Position numbers and translations under genes: made by a program
In this document: in pieces, positions 18,195 through 25,922 of the stretch
Layout: every line of letters starts with the position of its first letter
How positions within the stretch are numbered: the first letter of the stretch is position 1
NCBI GenBank assembly: GCA_045605445.1
Contig: JAZUPZ010000029.1
Location: forward strand, 62,001-126,000
Length of the DNA stretch: 64,000 nt
Source of the DNA: CAZMHL01 sp045605445
Lineage (GTDB): Bacteria > Bacillota > Clostridia > RGIG6154
Reading direction: 5' to 3'
Notes under the pieces: generated by a model
Database searches by the model: none
Told to the model about the DNA's origin: nothing
Seen by the model: only the letters and a program-made list of their open reading frames with translations

Positions 18195-19685
18195 ATGTTA
18201 TCTGCGGTTGAAAAATTTATAAAAACCTTTAATGAAAAGGGAATTTTATACTGTCACTATAAAGGAAACAATCATATAGAAGATGGCCTTGAAGGCATAT
18301 CCGACCTTGACATTCTTGTGGATAAAACACAAAAAAAAGAATGTAAAGAAGCTTTGAAGGAAATGGGCTTTGTTCACTTTAAATCTCAGGAGGGTTCGGC
18401 TTTTGAGTCTGTGGAAGACTGGATAAACGTTGACAGCGAAACGGGAAAAATGATTCATATTCATTTGTATTATGAAATAATAACCGGAACAAAATACGTT
18501 GAAGAGTATCGTATCCCCTGGGAAAAACAAATTCTTGAAACAAGAATTCAGGATGTTAACCACGGCGGAATTTACATTTCCTCAAGAGAGGCAGAGCTTG
18601 CTCTTGTTTATGCAATTATGAGCCTTAAAAAGGAAAAAAGCGTTTCGGAAAAGAATATGAAAAAGCTTGATTTCTTTAAGCCCGTTGCGGAAGATGAAGC
18701 TCTTGAAGCTTTTCTTAAATCTGTGTTTAAAGAAGAGGATGCGGAAAAATTCGGAGAAATTCTTCACAGATATTATAACCTTGAAAAAACATATAAAATC
18801 ATTTCTTCTTATGCAGAAAGAAGGGTAAGCCCTTTGAAAACCCTTCTTTGTCATAAGAAAACTGATTTTAAGATAAAAATGAAATCAAAGCTTAACAGAA
18901 AGCTTAAAACCAATTTTGTTTTAAAGAAAACAATTGAAGGTAACGGATTTTCTGTTTGCTTTGCAGGTGCCGACGGCTCAGGAAAAAGCACAATCAGTGC
19001 CGATGTAATCAAATGGCTTAACTGGAAAATAGACTCAAAAAATTTTTACCTCGGAAGCGGTGACCAGTATCACAGCCTGTGGAAAACAATAACCCTTAAG
19101 TTCGGCGGAAGAACAAGCAGAACAGCTCCTGCAGCAGATTCAAAGCCTGAGGATAAAGAAAACAATGCGGTAAAAGCTCCGGCTCCCGTTAAAAGAAAGT
19201 TTTCAATTTTAAGCTACGGTATGGCGGTTGTTAACTGTCTTAACGAGGTTGGAATAGCAAAGTATAAGTATAAAACTCTTAAAAAAGCCGAAAAATATAT
19301 GAGAAAAGGCGGAATTGCAATTTTTGACCGCTTCCCTCAGATGCAGTTTGCGGGAGTTTACGACGGTCCTAAGCTTGATGGCGTGCTCAAAAAATTCCCA
19401 AAAAGTATTGTTATAAATCATTTTCACAAAAAAGAACGTAAGCTTCTTGAGCTTATAACAACAAATTATTATCCTACAATTTTAATTAAGCTTATTCTTC
19501 CGCCGGAAGAGTCAATAAGAAGAAAACCCGACCATAATTTCAAAGAGGTTGCGCTTAAGGCAGAAATTACCGAAAAGCTTGAATTTGAAAAATCTCAGGT
19601 TGAAAAAATTGATGCAACCCAGCTTTATGAAAATGAACTCATTGAGGTGAAAAACATTATATGGGAAAAAGTAAAAAGCCTGTAA
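18195..19685 (+). CDS. Nucleotidyltransferase-like domain fused to thymidylate-kinase-like P-loop domain
   Basis: A two-domain protein of 496 residues. The N-terminal part (about 1-200) resembles the minimal nucleotidyltransferase fold: SDLDILVD near residues 36-43 fits the hG...DxD metal site. The C-terminal part has a Walker A at G258-A-D-G-S-G-K-S-T266, a thymidylate-kinase-like AIFDRFPQMQF (about 375-385) and a basic tail with RRKPDHN. Similar fusions occur in surface polysaccharide loci, but their reaction is not established as far as I know. The insert at about 315-335 is rich in Ala, Pro and Lys and is probably a linker. It overlaps the following kinase gene by 25 nt. Confidence 0.7.
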   Translation: MLSAVEKFIKTFNEKGILYCHYKGNNHIEDGLEGISDLDILVDKTQKKECKEALKEMGFVHFKSQEGSAFESVEDWINVDSETGKMIHIHLYYEIITGTKYVEEYRIPWEKQILETRIQDVNHGGIYISSREAELALVYAIMSLKKEKSVSEKNMKKLDFFKPVAEDEALEAFLKSVFKEEDAEKFGEILHRYYNLEKTYKIISSYAERRVSPLKTLLCHKKTDFKIKMKSKLNRKLKTNFVLKKTIEGNGFSVCFAGADGSGKSTISADVIKWLNWKIDSKNFYLGSGDQYHSLWKTITLKFGGRTSRTAPAADSKPEDKENNAVKAPAPVKRKFSILSYGMAVVNCLNEVGIAKYKYKTLKKAEKYMRKGGIAIFDRFPQMQFAGVYDGPKLDGVLKKFPKSIVINHFHKKERKLLELITTNYYPTILIKLILPPEESIRRKPDHNFKEVALKAEITEKLEFEKSQVEKIDATQLYENELIEVKNIIWEKVKSL

Positions 19686-20347
19686 TAATAGAGCTTACGG
19701 GATTTCCGGGAGTGGGAAAAACAACGGTAAGCAGTAAGCTTTCCGAAAGGTACGGTCAGGAGCTTAACCTTTCCGATTACATAAATTTTTTTAGCAGCGG
19801 GGAATCGGGCGTTAAGAACTATATAAAATTTTTAAAGGACGGCGACCTTGTTCAGCTTTTCAACCTTGCTTGTTATCTTGCTTCGATAAGAAGGCTTAAG
19901 TCAATAAAATATGTTCTGAAAAATGTATATATATTTACTCTGACTTACAAAAGCTTCTGCAAAAACAGTAAATACAGCTACACTCTCTCAGACGACAGTA
20001 TGATTCAGGCAATAACCCTGCTGAATTTTCCAGAAAAATTTGTTCTTAATAAATATTCTGAAAGAATTTTCAAAAGGCTTTTTTCAAGGTTTGAAATAGT
20101 TGCGGTTAACTGTATCTGCGACAAGGAAATCTGTATGGAGAGGCTTATTGAAAGAAATCACAGCAAGGGAAGATTTGACAAAATTGACAAAAACAATAAA
20201 GAAGAGCTTAAAAGGGTTCTTGGAAATTTTGAAGAATCTCTTGAAATTGTAAGAAATTATCTTGAAAGTATCGGCGTAAAGCAGATAAATCTTGATATGA
20301 CTGCGACACCTGAGGAAAATGCGGAAATAATTTATAAAAATCTTTAA
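19661..20347 (+). CDS. P-loop kinase-like protein
   Basis: A 228-residue nucleotide-binding protein. The Walker A is G14-F-P-G-V-G-K-T21 preceded by a beta strand (VIIELT). RLIERNHSKGRFD (about 164-176) resembles the lid region of adenylate/thymidylate-kinase-like enzymes. The start lies inside the preceding gene (25-nt overlap), so the two are translationally coupled and may form a complex. The phosphate acceptor is unknown. A thymidylate kinase housekeeping role is unlikely given the setting. Confidence 0.65.
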   Translation: MGKSKKPVIIELTGFPGVGKTTVSSKLSERYGQELNLSDYINFFSSGESGVKNYIKFLKDGDLVQLFNLACYLASIRRLKSIKYVLKNVYIFTLTYKSFCKNSKYSYTLSDDSMIQAITLLNFPEKFVLNKYSERIFKRLFSRFEIVAVNCICDKEICMERLIERNHSKGRFDKIDKNNKEELKRVLGNFEESLEIVRNYLESIGVKQINLDMTATPEENAEIIYKNL

Positions 20348-20359
20348 AGGAAGTATTTT

Positions 20360-21541
20360 ATGATATCGGATAAGCTTTTAACTCAATTTTTAAAAAGATA
20401 CCCGGGAGCGGAAAACCCTATGAAGGCATTCTGTCCTTACAGAGTTTGCCCCATCGGTGCCCACGTTGACCATCAGCACGGGAAAATAACCGGCTTTGCT
20501 ATTGATAAGGGAATTGAAATTGTGTTCATCCCTACAAAAAACGGCGTTGTTGAACTGTCAAGCCTTAACTTTGAAGGTAAAAAACAGTTTCATATAAACA
20601 GTGTTCCCGAAAAGCAAAATGACTGGGCAGACTATTTAAGAGGTGCAACAATTGCAATCGGAGAAAGATACGAGCTGAAATACGGGGTTTATGCTCTTAT
20701 TTCCGGCGGTCTTCCCATAGGCGGACTTTCTTCCTCTGCGGCTGTAATTCTTGCCTATATGTCAGCTCTTTGCAAGGCGAACAACATTCATCTTAACCAA
20801 AGAGAGGTTGTTGAAATTGCTCAGTCGGCAGAGAATAATTATGTTGGAATCAGCGTTGGAAAGCTTGACCAGTCCTGCGAGATATATTCCAAAAAAGAGC
20901 ATCTGCTTTATCTTGATACAAGAACAGACGAATATCAGCTTATTCCTTTAAATAAAAAAATGAAGCCCTTTGAAATTGCGGTTTTTTTCAGCGGAGTTGA
21001 AAGAACTCTGGTGGGAAGCGCATATAATATGCGAGTAGACGAGTCAAAATCTGCGGCATATGCTCTTCTGGCTTTTGCAAATCAGCCTTACGGCAAATTC
21101 AAAGAAACCAGACTTCGCGATGTTGAAGAAAGTGTTTTTGAAAAATATAAGGACAAGCTTCCGGAAAACTGGAAAAAAAGAGCAATGCACTATTACAGCG
21201 AGCAAAACAGAGTTGAAAAAGGCGTTGAGGCGTGGAAAAACGGCGATATCGATGCTTTCGGAAGCCTTTCTTACGAAAGCGGAATAAGCAGTATTGAAAA
21301 TTATCAGACAGGCTCAACCGAGCTTAAAGCATTAAGTGAAATAATGGCTCATACCGAAGGTATTTACGGCGGAAGGTTCAGCGGAGCAGGCTTTAAAGGC
21401 TGTTGTATAGCTCTTGTAGACCCGGCAAAAAAGAAAAGCATAAAAGAACAGGTTACAAAGGAATATCTCGGAAAGTTTCCTGAGCTTGAAGGCAAATTTT
21501 CCGTTCATTTCTGTAAAACCGCCGACGGATGTGAATTTTAA
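20360..21541 (+). CDS. GHMP sugar kinase, galacturonokinase-like
   Basis: A 393-residue GHMP-superfamily sugar 1-kinase. The substrate motif is CPYRVCPIGAHVDHQHG (residues 25-41), not the galactokinase form GRVNLIGEHTDYNGG. The CP(I/L)GAH(V/I)DHQ arrangement is what I recall from plant galacturonic acid kinase. The ATP phosphate loop GGLPIGGLSSSAA is at 116-128 and the third motif GGRFSGAGFKGCC near 333-345. It should phosphorylate a free sugar, possibly a uronic acid, at C1, and the nucleotidyltransferase gene 18 nt downstream could then activate it. The uronate specificity is inferred from one motif. Confidence 0.68.
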   Translation: MISDKLLTQFLKRYPGAENPMKAFCPYRVCPIGAHVDHQHGKITGFAIDKGIEIVFIPTKNGVVELSSLNFEGKKQFHINSVPEKQNDWADYLRGATIAIGERYELKYGVYALISGGLPIGGLSSSAAVILAYMSALCKANNIHLNQREVVEIAQSAENNYVGISVGKLDQSCEIYSKKEHLLYLDTRTDEYQLIPLNKKMKPFEIAVFFSGVERTLVGSAYNMRVDESKSAAYALLAFANQPYGKFKETRLRDVEESVFEKYKDKLPENWKKRAMHYYSEQNRVEKGVEAWKNGDIDAFGSLSYESGISSIENYQTGSTELKALSEIMAHTEGIYGGRFSGAGFKGCCIALVDPAKKKSIKEQVTKEYLGKFPELEGKFSVHFCKTADGCEF

Positions 21542-21559
21542 AACAAAGGAGAAGGATTT

Positions 21560-22303
21560 ATGAAATGTGTTGTTCTTGCGGCAGGATATGCAACAAGGCT
21601 GTATCCTCTTACAGAAAATTTTCCAAAACCGCTTCTTGAGGTTAAAAACAAAACTATTCTCGATTGGCTTTTAGATGATATCGACGGTATTGAGGGAATA
21701 AATGAATATGTAATTATTTCAAATCACAGATATTTTGAGCATTTTAAAAGCTGGGCAGAAAATAAAAAGCTTTCTGCTCCTATAACCCTTATAGACGATG
21801 GCTCTGTTGATAATGAAAACAGACTGGGAGCAGTAAAGGATATTGATTTTGCGGTAACCGAGTTAAAGCTTAACGACGATTTAATGGTTATCGCAGGGGA
21901 TAACGTGCTCGATTTCAGCTTTAAATCTTTTGCAGACTACTTTAAAGAAAAAAACAGTACCTGCATAATGAGATATTTTGAAGAAAATAAAGAGAAAATA
22001 AAAAAGAGCGCTGCGGCAGTTGTTGATGAAAACGGCAAGGTTCTCAATATGACTGAGAAACCTGAAAATCCTCAGTCAAACTGGTGCGTTCCGCCCTTTT
22101 ACATTTATAAAAAGTGCGACATTCCTTACATAAAAAAGGCAATAGAATCCGGCTGTAAAACCGATGCTCCGGGAAGCTTTGTTGCCTGGCTGTCTTCTCA
22201 GACAACCGTTCATGCAATGGAAATGCCGGGTAAAAGATTCGATGTGGGAAACCTTGAAAGCTATAACTATGTAAAGGAAACCTATAACGGAATAACAAAA
22301 TAA
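21560..22303 (+). CDS. Sugar-1-phosphate nucleotidyltransferase
   Basis: A 247-residue NTP-transferase. The N-terminal signature VVLAAGYATRLYPLTENFPKPLL contains the GxGxRL-like loop and catalytic Lys context of glucose-1-phosphate thymidylyl- and uridylyl-transferases. VIAGDNVLDF supplies the metal-binding Asp, and TEKPENP the sugar-phosphate site. The closest general type is RmlA/RffH-like or LicC-like. As the last gene of the operon, directly after a sugar 1-kinase, it probably completes a salvage route from free sugar to nucleotide sugar. Base preference (UTP, dTTP or CTP) cannot be read. Confidence 0.82.
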   Translation: MKCVVLAAGYATRLYPLTENFPKPLLEVKNKTILDWLLDDIDGIEGINEYVIISNHRYFEHFKSWAENKKLSAPITLIDDGSVDNENRLGAVKDIDFAVTELKLNDDLMVIAGDNVLDFSFKSFADYFKEKNSTCIMRYFEENKEKIKKSAAAVVDENGKVLNMTEKPENPQSNWCVPPFYIYKKCDIPYIKKAIESGCKTDAPGSFVAWLSSQTTVHAMEMPGKRFDVGNLESYNYVKETYNGITK

Positions 22304-22306
22304 ACA

Positions 22307-22335
22307 GTCGAACCTTTTCAGGTTCGACACTTTTA
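22307..22335 (+). terminator. Intrinsic terminator of the polysaccharide operon
   Basis: An 8-bp perfect stem GTCGAACC (22307-22314) / GGTTCGAC (22321-22328) with a 6-nt loop, followed by ACTTTTAT. The T-run is short, so read-through into the MATE gene is possible. Confidence 0.65.
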
Positions 22336-22356
22336 TGAACAACAGGAGATTACAAA

Positions 22357-23724
22357 ATGGAACAAATTAAAGAAAACAAGATGGGCGTAATGCCCGTAAA
22401 CAGACTTTTAATAACAATGGCACTGCCGATAATGATCTCAATGCTGGTTCAGGCGCTTTACAATATTGTTGACAGTATTTACGTTGCAAGAGTAAGCGAT
22501 GCGGCTTTAAATGCTGTGTCGCTGGCATTTCCCGCTCAGAATTTAATGATAGCAATAGGAACGGGAACGGGAGTTGGTATAAATGCTCTTTTGTCCAGGT
22601 CCCTTGGTGAAAAAAACTTTAAGCTTGCAAATAAAATTGCCGAAAACGGCGTTTTTCTTGCTTTTATGAGCTATGTGCTTTTCTTGATTTTCGGACTTAC
22701 TGCCTGCGAGGTTTATTTTAAAGCGCAGACAACAAATGCAGAGGTAATTTCAGGGGGAACAAGCTATTTGTTCGTATGCTCTGTTTTTTCCTTTGGTGTA
22801 TTCGGGCAGATTGTTTTTGAAAGACTTGTTCAGGCAACGGGAAAAACAATTTACAGTATGCTTACTCAGGGCTTCGGTGCAATAATAAACATAATTTTAG
22901 ACCCGATTTTTATTTTCGGATTTTTCGGAATTCCGGCAATGGGCGTAACAGGAGCCGCAATTGCAACAGTTGCAGGTCAGATTTGTGCAATGATTCTCGG
23001 AATTTTGCTTAATCATTTCAAGAATCCGGAAGTTAAGCTTAATTTTAAGAAGTTCAGACCTTCGCTAAGAATAATAAAGGAAATTTATGCAATCGGAATT
23101 CCCAGCATAATAATGAGTGCAATAACCTCGGTTATGACCTTTTGCCTTAACAAAATTCTTTACGGCTTTACCGAGCTTGCGGTAAACGTTCTGGGAATTT
23201 ATTTCAAGCTTCAGAGCTTTGTGTTTATGCCGGTGTTCGGGCTTAATAACGGGCTTGTTCCCATTGTAAGCTACAACTATGGTGCAGGAAAAAGAAAAAG
23301 ACTTGTTAAGTCGGTAAAGCTTGCTTTGGTTTATGCGTTTTCAATTTTGTTTGTAGGATTTTTAGTGTTTCAATTTGCCTGTGAACCGCTGCTCAGAGTT
23401 CTGTTCGATGCTTCCGACGAGGTTGTAAAAATCGGAGCTCCCGCATTAAGAATTATAAGCTTAAGCTTTCTTCTTGCGCCCTTCTGTATAATAATAATTT
23501 CAACTCTTCAGTCTCTTGGCAAAGGATTTCAGGCAATGGTTATATCTATGGTAAGACAGTTGGTGTTCTTAATTCCCGTGGCGTTTTTAATGTCCCTTAC
23601 AGGCGTTTTGAATGCAGTATGGACCGCATTTCCGATAGCTGAGCTTGCTTCGGTTATCTGCGCAGTATTTATGTTTGTGTCGGTATATAAAAAGGTTATA
23701 AGCAAAATTCCAAACAATGAATAA
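22357..23724 (+). CDS. MATE family efflux transporter
   Basis: A 455-residue polytopic membrane protein of the multidrug and toxin extrusion family, exporting cationic or other compounds using Na+ or H+. Twelve hydrophobic segments are apparent, with the two-fold repeat typical of MATE: LITMALPIMISMLVQALYNIVDSIYVARV in the first half and AIGIPSIIMSAITSVMTFCLNKIL in the second. It follows the polysaccharide operon with only a weak terminator between. I see no functional link to polysaccharide export. Confidence 0.92.
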   Translation: MEQIKENKMGVMPVNRLLITMALPIMISMLVQALYNIVDSIYVARVSDAALNAVSLAFPAQNLMIAIGTGTGVGINALLSRSLGEKNFKLANKIAENGVFLAFMSYVLFLIFGLTACEVYFKAQTTNAEVISGGTSYLFVCSVFSFGVFGQIVFERLVQATGKTIYSMLTQGFGAIINIILDPIFIFGFFGIPAMGVTGAAIATVAGQICAMILGILLNHFKNPEVKLNFKKFRPSLRIIKEIYAIGIPSIIMSAITSVMTFCLNKILYGFTELAVNVLGIYFKLQSFVFMPVFGLNNGLVPIVSYNYGAGKRKRLVKSVKLALVYAFSILFVGFLVFQFACEPLLRVLFDASDEVVKIGAPALRIISLSFLLAPFCIIIISTLQSLGKGFQAMVISMVRQLVFLIPVAFLMSLTGVLNAVWTAFPIAELASVICAVFMFVSVYKKVISKIPNNE

Positions 23725-23725
23725 C

Positions 23726-23840
23726 AGGAATGTAGAAAAAGTTTGGACCACTATGTTTTGAACAAACTTCATCTAACTCCGCGTATCTGTATACGCGTTC
23801 GGGTTCAGTTTGTCCAATCCAATTCTTTTTTTCTATTCCT
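23726..23840. repeat. 115-bp interrupted inverted repeat (MITE-like or structured RNA)
   Basis: Nested complementary segments: outer arms of 16 nt at 23726-23741 and 23825-23840 match at 13 of 16 positions. Middle segments TTGGAC (23743-23748) and ACAAACT (23762-23768) both pair within AGTTTGTCCAA (about 23808-23818). A perfect 7-bp inner hairpin CGCGTAT/ATACGCG lies at 23780-23786 / 23791-23797 with a 4-nt loop. No coding potential. It lies between the MATE stop and the htpG terminator. Confidence 0.7.
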
Positions 23841-23853
23841 TGGAAATGAACAA

Positions 23854-23893
23854 AAAAATACAGTAAAAACAAATTTGTTTTTACTGTATTTTT
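23854..23893. terminator. Perfect 40-bp palindrome, bidirectional terminator
   Basis: Arms 23854-23873 and 23874-23893 are exactly complementary with A-rich and T-rich outer ends, so the hairpin is followed by a T-run on either strand. It separates the convergent MATE and htpG genes and ends 4 bp before the htpG stop. Confidence 0.9.
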
Positions 23894-23896
23894 GTT

Positions 23897-25768
23897 TTAT
23901 ATTAAATCGCAGATGTTGTTTGAAAATTCAACCGGGTCTTCAATTGAAAGACCTTCAATAAGCATTGCACTCGAAAGAAGAACCGATGCATATTTTGAAA
24001 GCTTTTCCTTGTCGCCTTCAAGCATTTCCTTAAGCTTGCTGAAAACGGGGTGAGAAACGTTAATTTCAAGAATTTTCTGTGCCTTAACCTGATTGTCGTT
24101 TGGCATCATATTAAGAACCTTTTCCATTTCAATTGAAATTTCACCGTCGGCAGTAAGGCAAACAGGGTGAGAACCCATTGTTGAGGAAGGACGAACGTCT
24201 GAAACCTTTTCCTTGAGAGCTTCCTTAAGGAAGTCAAAAAGCTCCTTGTTCTCTTCTTTTATTTTTCCGTTGTCCTCTTTGTCTTCTTCAAAGCCAAGGT
24301 CTGATGCGGAAACGTTTTTGAATTCCTTTTCTTTGTATGTCGTAAGAACTTTAATTGCAAATTCGTCAACGTCTTCGGTAAGGTAAATAACCTCAAAGCC
24401 CTTTGATGTAACCTTTTCTGTCTGAGGAAGCTTTGCAATTTTGTCAACGCTTTCGCCGCAGGCATAATAAATGAATTTCTGGTCTTCCTTCATTCTTTCA
24501 ACATACTCGGCTAAGGTTGAAAGCTTGCTTTCAAAAGAGGTAGTAAACATAACCAGGTCCTGAAGAGCTTCTTTGTTCATTCCGAACTTGTCGTAAATTC
24601 CGAATTTAAGCTGTCTTGCAAAAGCCTTATAAAATTCTTCGTAAGCCTCTCTGTCGTTTTTCTGCATTGAAAGAAGCTCGCTTCTTATTTTCTTGTCAAT
24701 TCTTGATGCGATAACCTTAAGCTGTCTGTCGTGCTGAAGAATTTCCCTTGAAATGTTCAGAGAAAGATCGGCAGAGTCAACAAGTCCCTTTACAAAGCTG
24801 AAATAGTCAGGAAGCAAATCCTTGCACTTGTCCATAATAAGAACGCCGTTTGAGTAAAGCTGAAGTCCTTTTTCAAAGTCCTTGGTGTAATAATCATAAG
24901 GAGCGTTCTTTGGAATGTAAAGAATTGCATTGTAGTTAACCGCGCCGTCGGCAGAGGTGTGAATAACCTTAGCGGGCTCTTCAAAATCGTGAAAATTATC
25001 CTTATAGAAGGAGTTGTATTCCTCCTTGCTTATTTCGTTTTTGTTCTTTCTCCAGAGGGGAACCATTGAGTTTAAAACGGTGTCCTCAAAAACGGTTTCG
25101 TATTCGTTTTCGGTGTCAGGCTTTTTAACCTGCTTTGAAACGAGCATTTTTATCGGATATTTAATATAGTCGGAATATTTTTTAACAATTCCTCTTGTTC
25201 TGTATTCCTCCAAGAATTCGCTGTAATTTTCCTCTTCGGTATCGGCTTTAACGTAAAGAGTAATAACCGTGCCTGCTTCTTCCTTTTCGCAGGGCTCAAC
25301 GGTGTATCCCTTAGAGCCTTCCGATTCCCATATGTAAGCTTCCTCTGAACCGAACTTTTTGCTTTCAACGGTAATTTTATCTGCAATCATAAAAGCAGAA
25401 TAAAAGCCAACGCCGAACTGGCCGATAATATCAACATCTTCTTTTTTATCGTTTGCAGCTTTAAAGTCGAAGGAACCGCTTTTTGCAATTGTTCCGAGAT
25501 TGGATTCAAGCTCTTCCTTTGACATGCCGATACCCGTATCTGTAATAACAATTTTTCTTGCATCCTTGTCAAGAGAAATTCTTATATAGAAATTCTCTCT
25601 GTCAAACTTTATATTTTCGTCGGAAAGGGAAAGATAGTAGAGCTTGTCTATTGCGTCCGACGCATTTGAAATAAGCTCTCTGAGATAAATTTCCTTGTGA
25701 GTATAAATAGAATTTATCATCATATCAAGGAGCTTTTTTGATTCTGATTTAAACTGCTTAATTGCCAT
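23897..25768 (-). CDS. htpG: Chaperone protein HtpG (Hsp90)
   Basis: A cytosolic ATP-dependent dimeric chaperone of 623 residues, normal for bacterial Hsp90. The N-terminal GHKL ATPase domain shows ELISNASDAIDKLYYL (Mg/ATP-binding Asn), DTGIGMSKEEL and GQFGVGFYSAF (G-loop). The middle domain includes NISREILQHD with the catalytic Arg. The gene is monocistronic, preceded by a sigma-A promoter and a perfect CIRCE operator, and followed by the 40-bp palindromic terminator. Confidence 0.97.
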   Translation of the reverse strand: MAIKQFKSESKKLLDMMINSIYTHKEIYLRELISNASDAIDKLYYLSLSDENIKFDRENFYIRISLDKDARKIVITDTGIGMSKEELESNLGTIAKSGSFDFKAANDKKEDVDIIGQFGVGFYSAFMIADKITVESKKFGSEEAYIWESEGSKGYTVEPCEKEEAGTVITLYVKADTEEENYSEFLEEYRTRGIVKKYSDYIKYPIKMLVSKQVKKPDTENEYETVFEDTVLNSMVPLWRKNKNEISKEEYNSFYKDNFHDFEEPAKVIHTSADGAVNYNAILYIPKNAPYDYYTKDFEKGLQLYSNGVLIMDKCKDLLPDYFSFVKGLVDSADLSLNISREILQHDRQLKVIASRIDKKIRSELLSMQKNDREAYEEFYKAFARQLKFGIYDKFGMNKEALQDLVMFTTSFESKLSTLAEYVERMKEDQKFIYYACGESVDKIAKLPQTEKVTSKGFEVIYLTEDVDEFAIKVLTTYKEKEFKNVSASDLGFEEDKEDNGKIKEENKELFDFLKEALKEKVSDVRPSSTMGSHPVCLTADGEISIEMEKVLNMMPNDNQVKAQKILEINVSHPVFSKLKEMLEGDKEKLSKYASVLLSSAMLIEGLSIEDPVEFSNNICDLI

Positions 25769-25792
25769 AATATTACCTTCTTTTGATTGATT

Positions 25793-25819
25793 TTAGCACT
25801 CTTTCGTTTCGAGTGCTAA
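25793..25819. promoter_or_regulatory. CIRCE operator (HrcA binding site) for htpG
   Basis: TTAGCACTC (25793-25801), nine bases, then GAGTGCTAA (25811-25819): an exact match to the CIRCE consensus TTAGCACTC-N9-GAGTGCTAA. It lies between the minus-strand -10 box and the htpG start, so HrcA bound here should block htpG transcription until heat stress. Confidence 0.96.
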
Positions 25820-25823
25820 AACT

Positions 25824-25851
25824 ATTTTATCACAAAAATTTGTTTTGTCAA
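25824..25851 (-). promoter_or_regulatory. htpG promoter (minus strand)
   Basis: On the minus strand TTGACA (25846-25851) and TAAAAT (25824-25829) are spaced by 16 bp, with the CIRCE element immediately downstream covering the probable transcription start. Confidence 0.75.
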
Positions 25852-25856
25852 TAGTA

Positions 25857-25885
25857 TTGTAAAATTTAGCATAATGTGGTATGAT
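25857..25885 (+). promoter_or_regulatory. trpS promoter
   Basis: TTGTAA (25857-25862) and TATGAT (25880-25885) with a 17-bp spacer. The start codon is 38 nt further on, too close for a T-box leader. The promoter runs back-to-back with that of htpG. Confidence 0.6.
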
Positions 25886-25922
25886 ATATAGTGTATATTT
25901 ATATGAACAAGAGGTAATAAAA

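Noticed and set aside
25851..25922. T-box or tryptophan attenuator upstream of trpS
   Set aside because: Only about 30 nt separate the probable transcription start from the start codon, far too short for a T-box, and no specifier stem or terminator is present.
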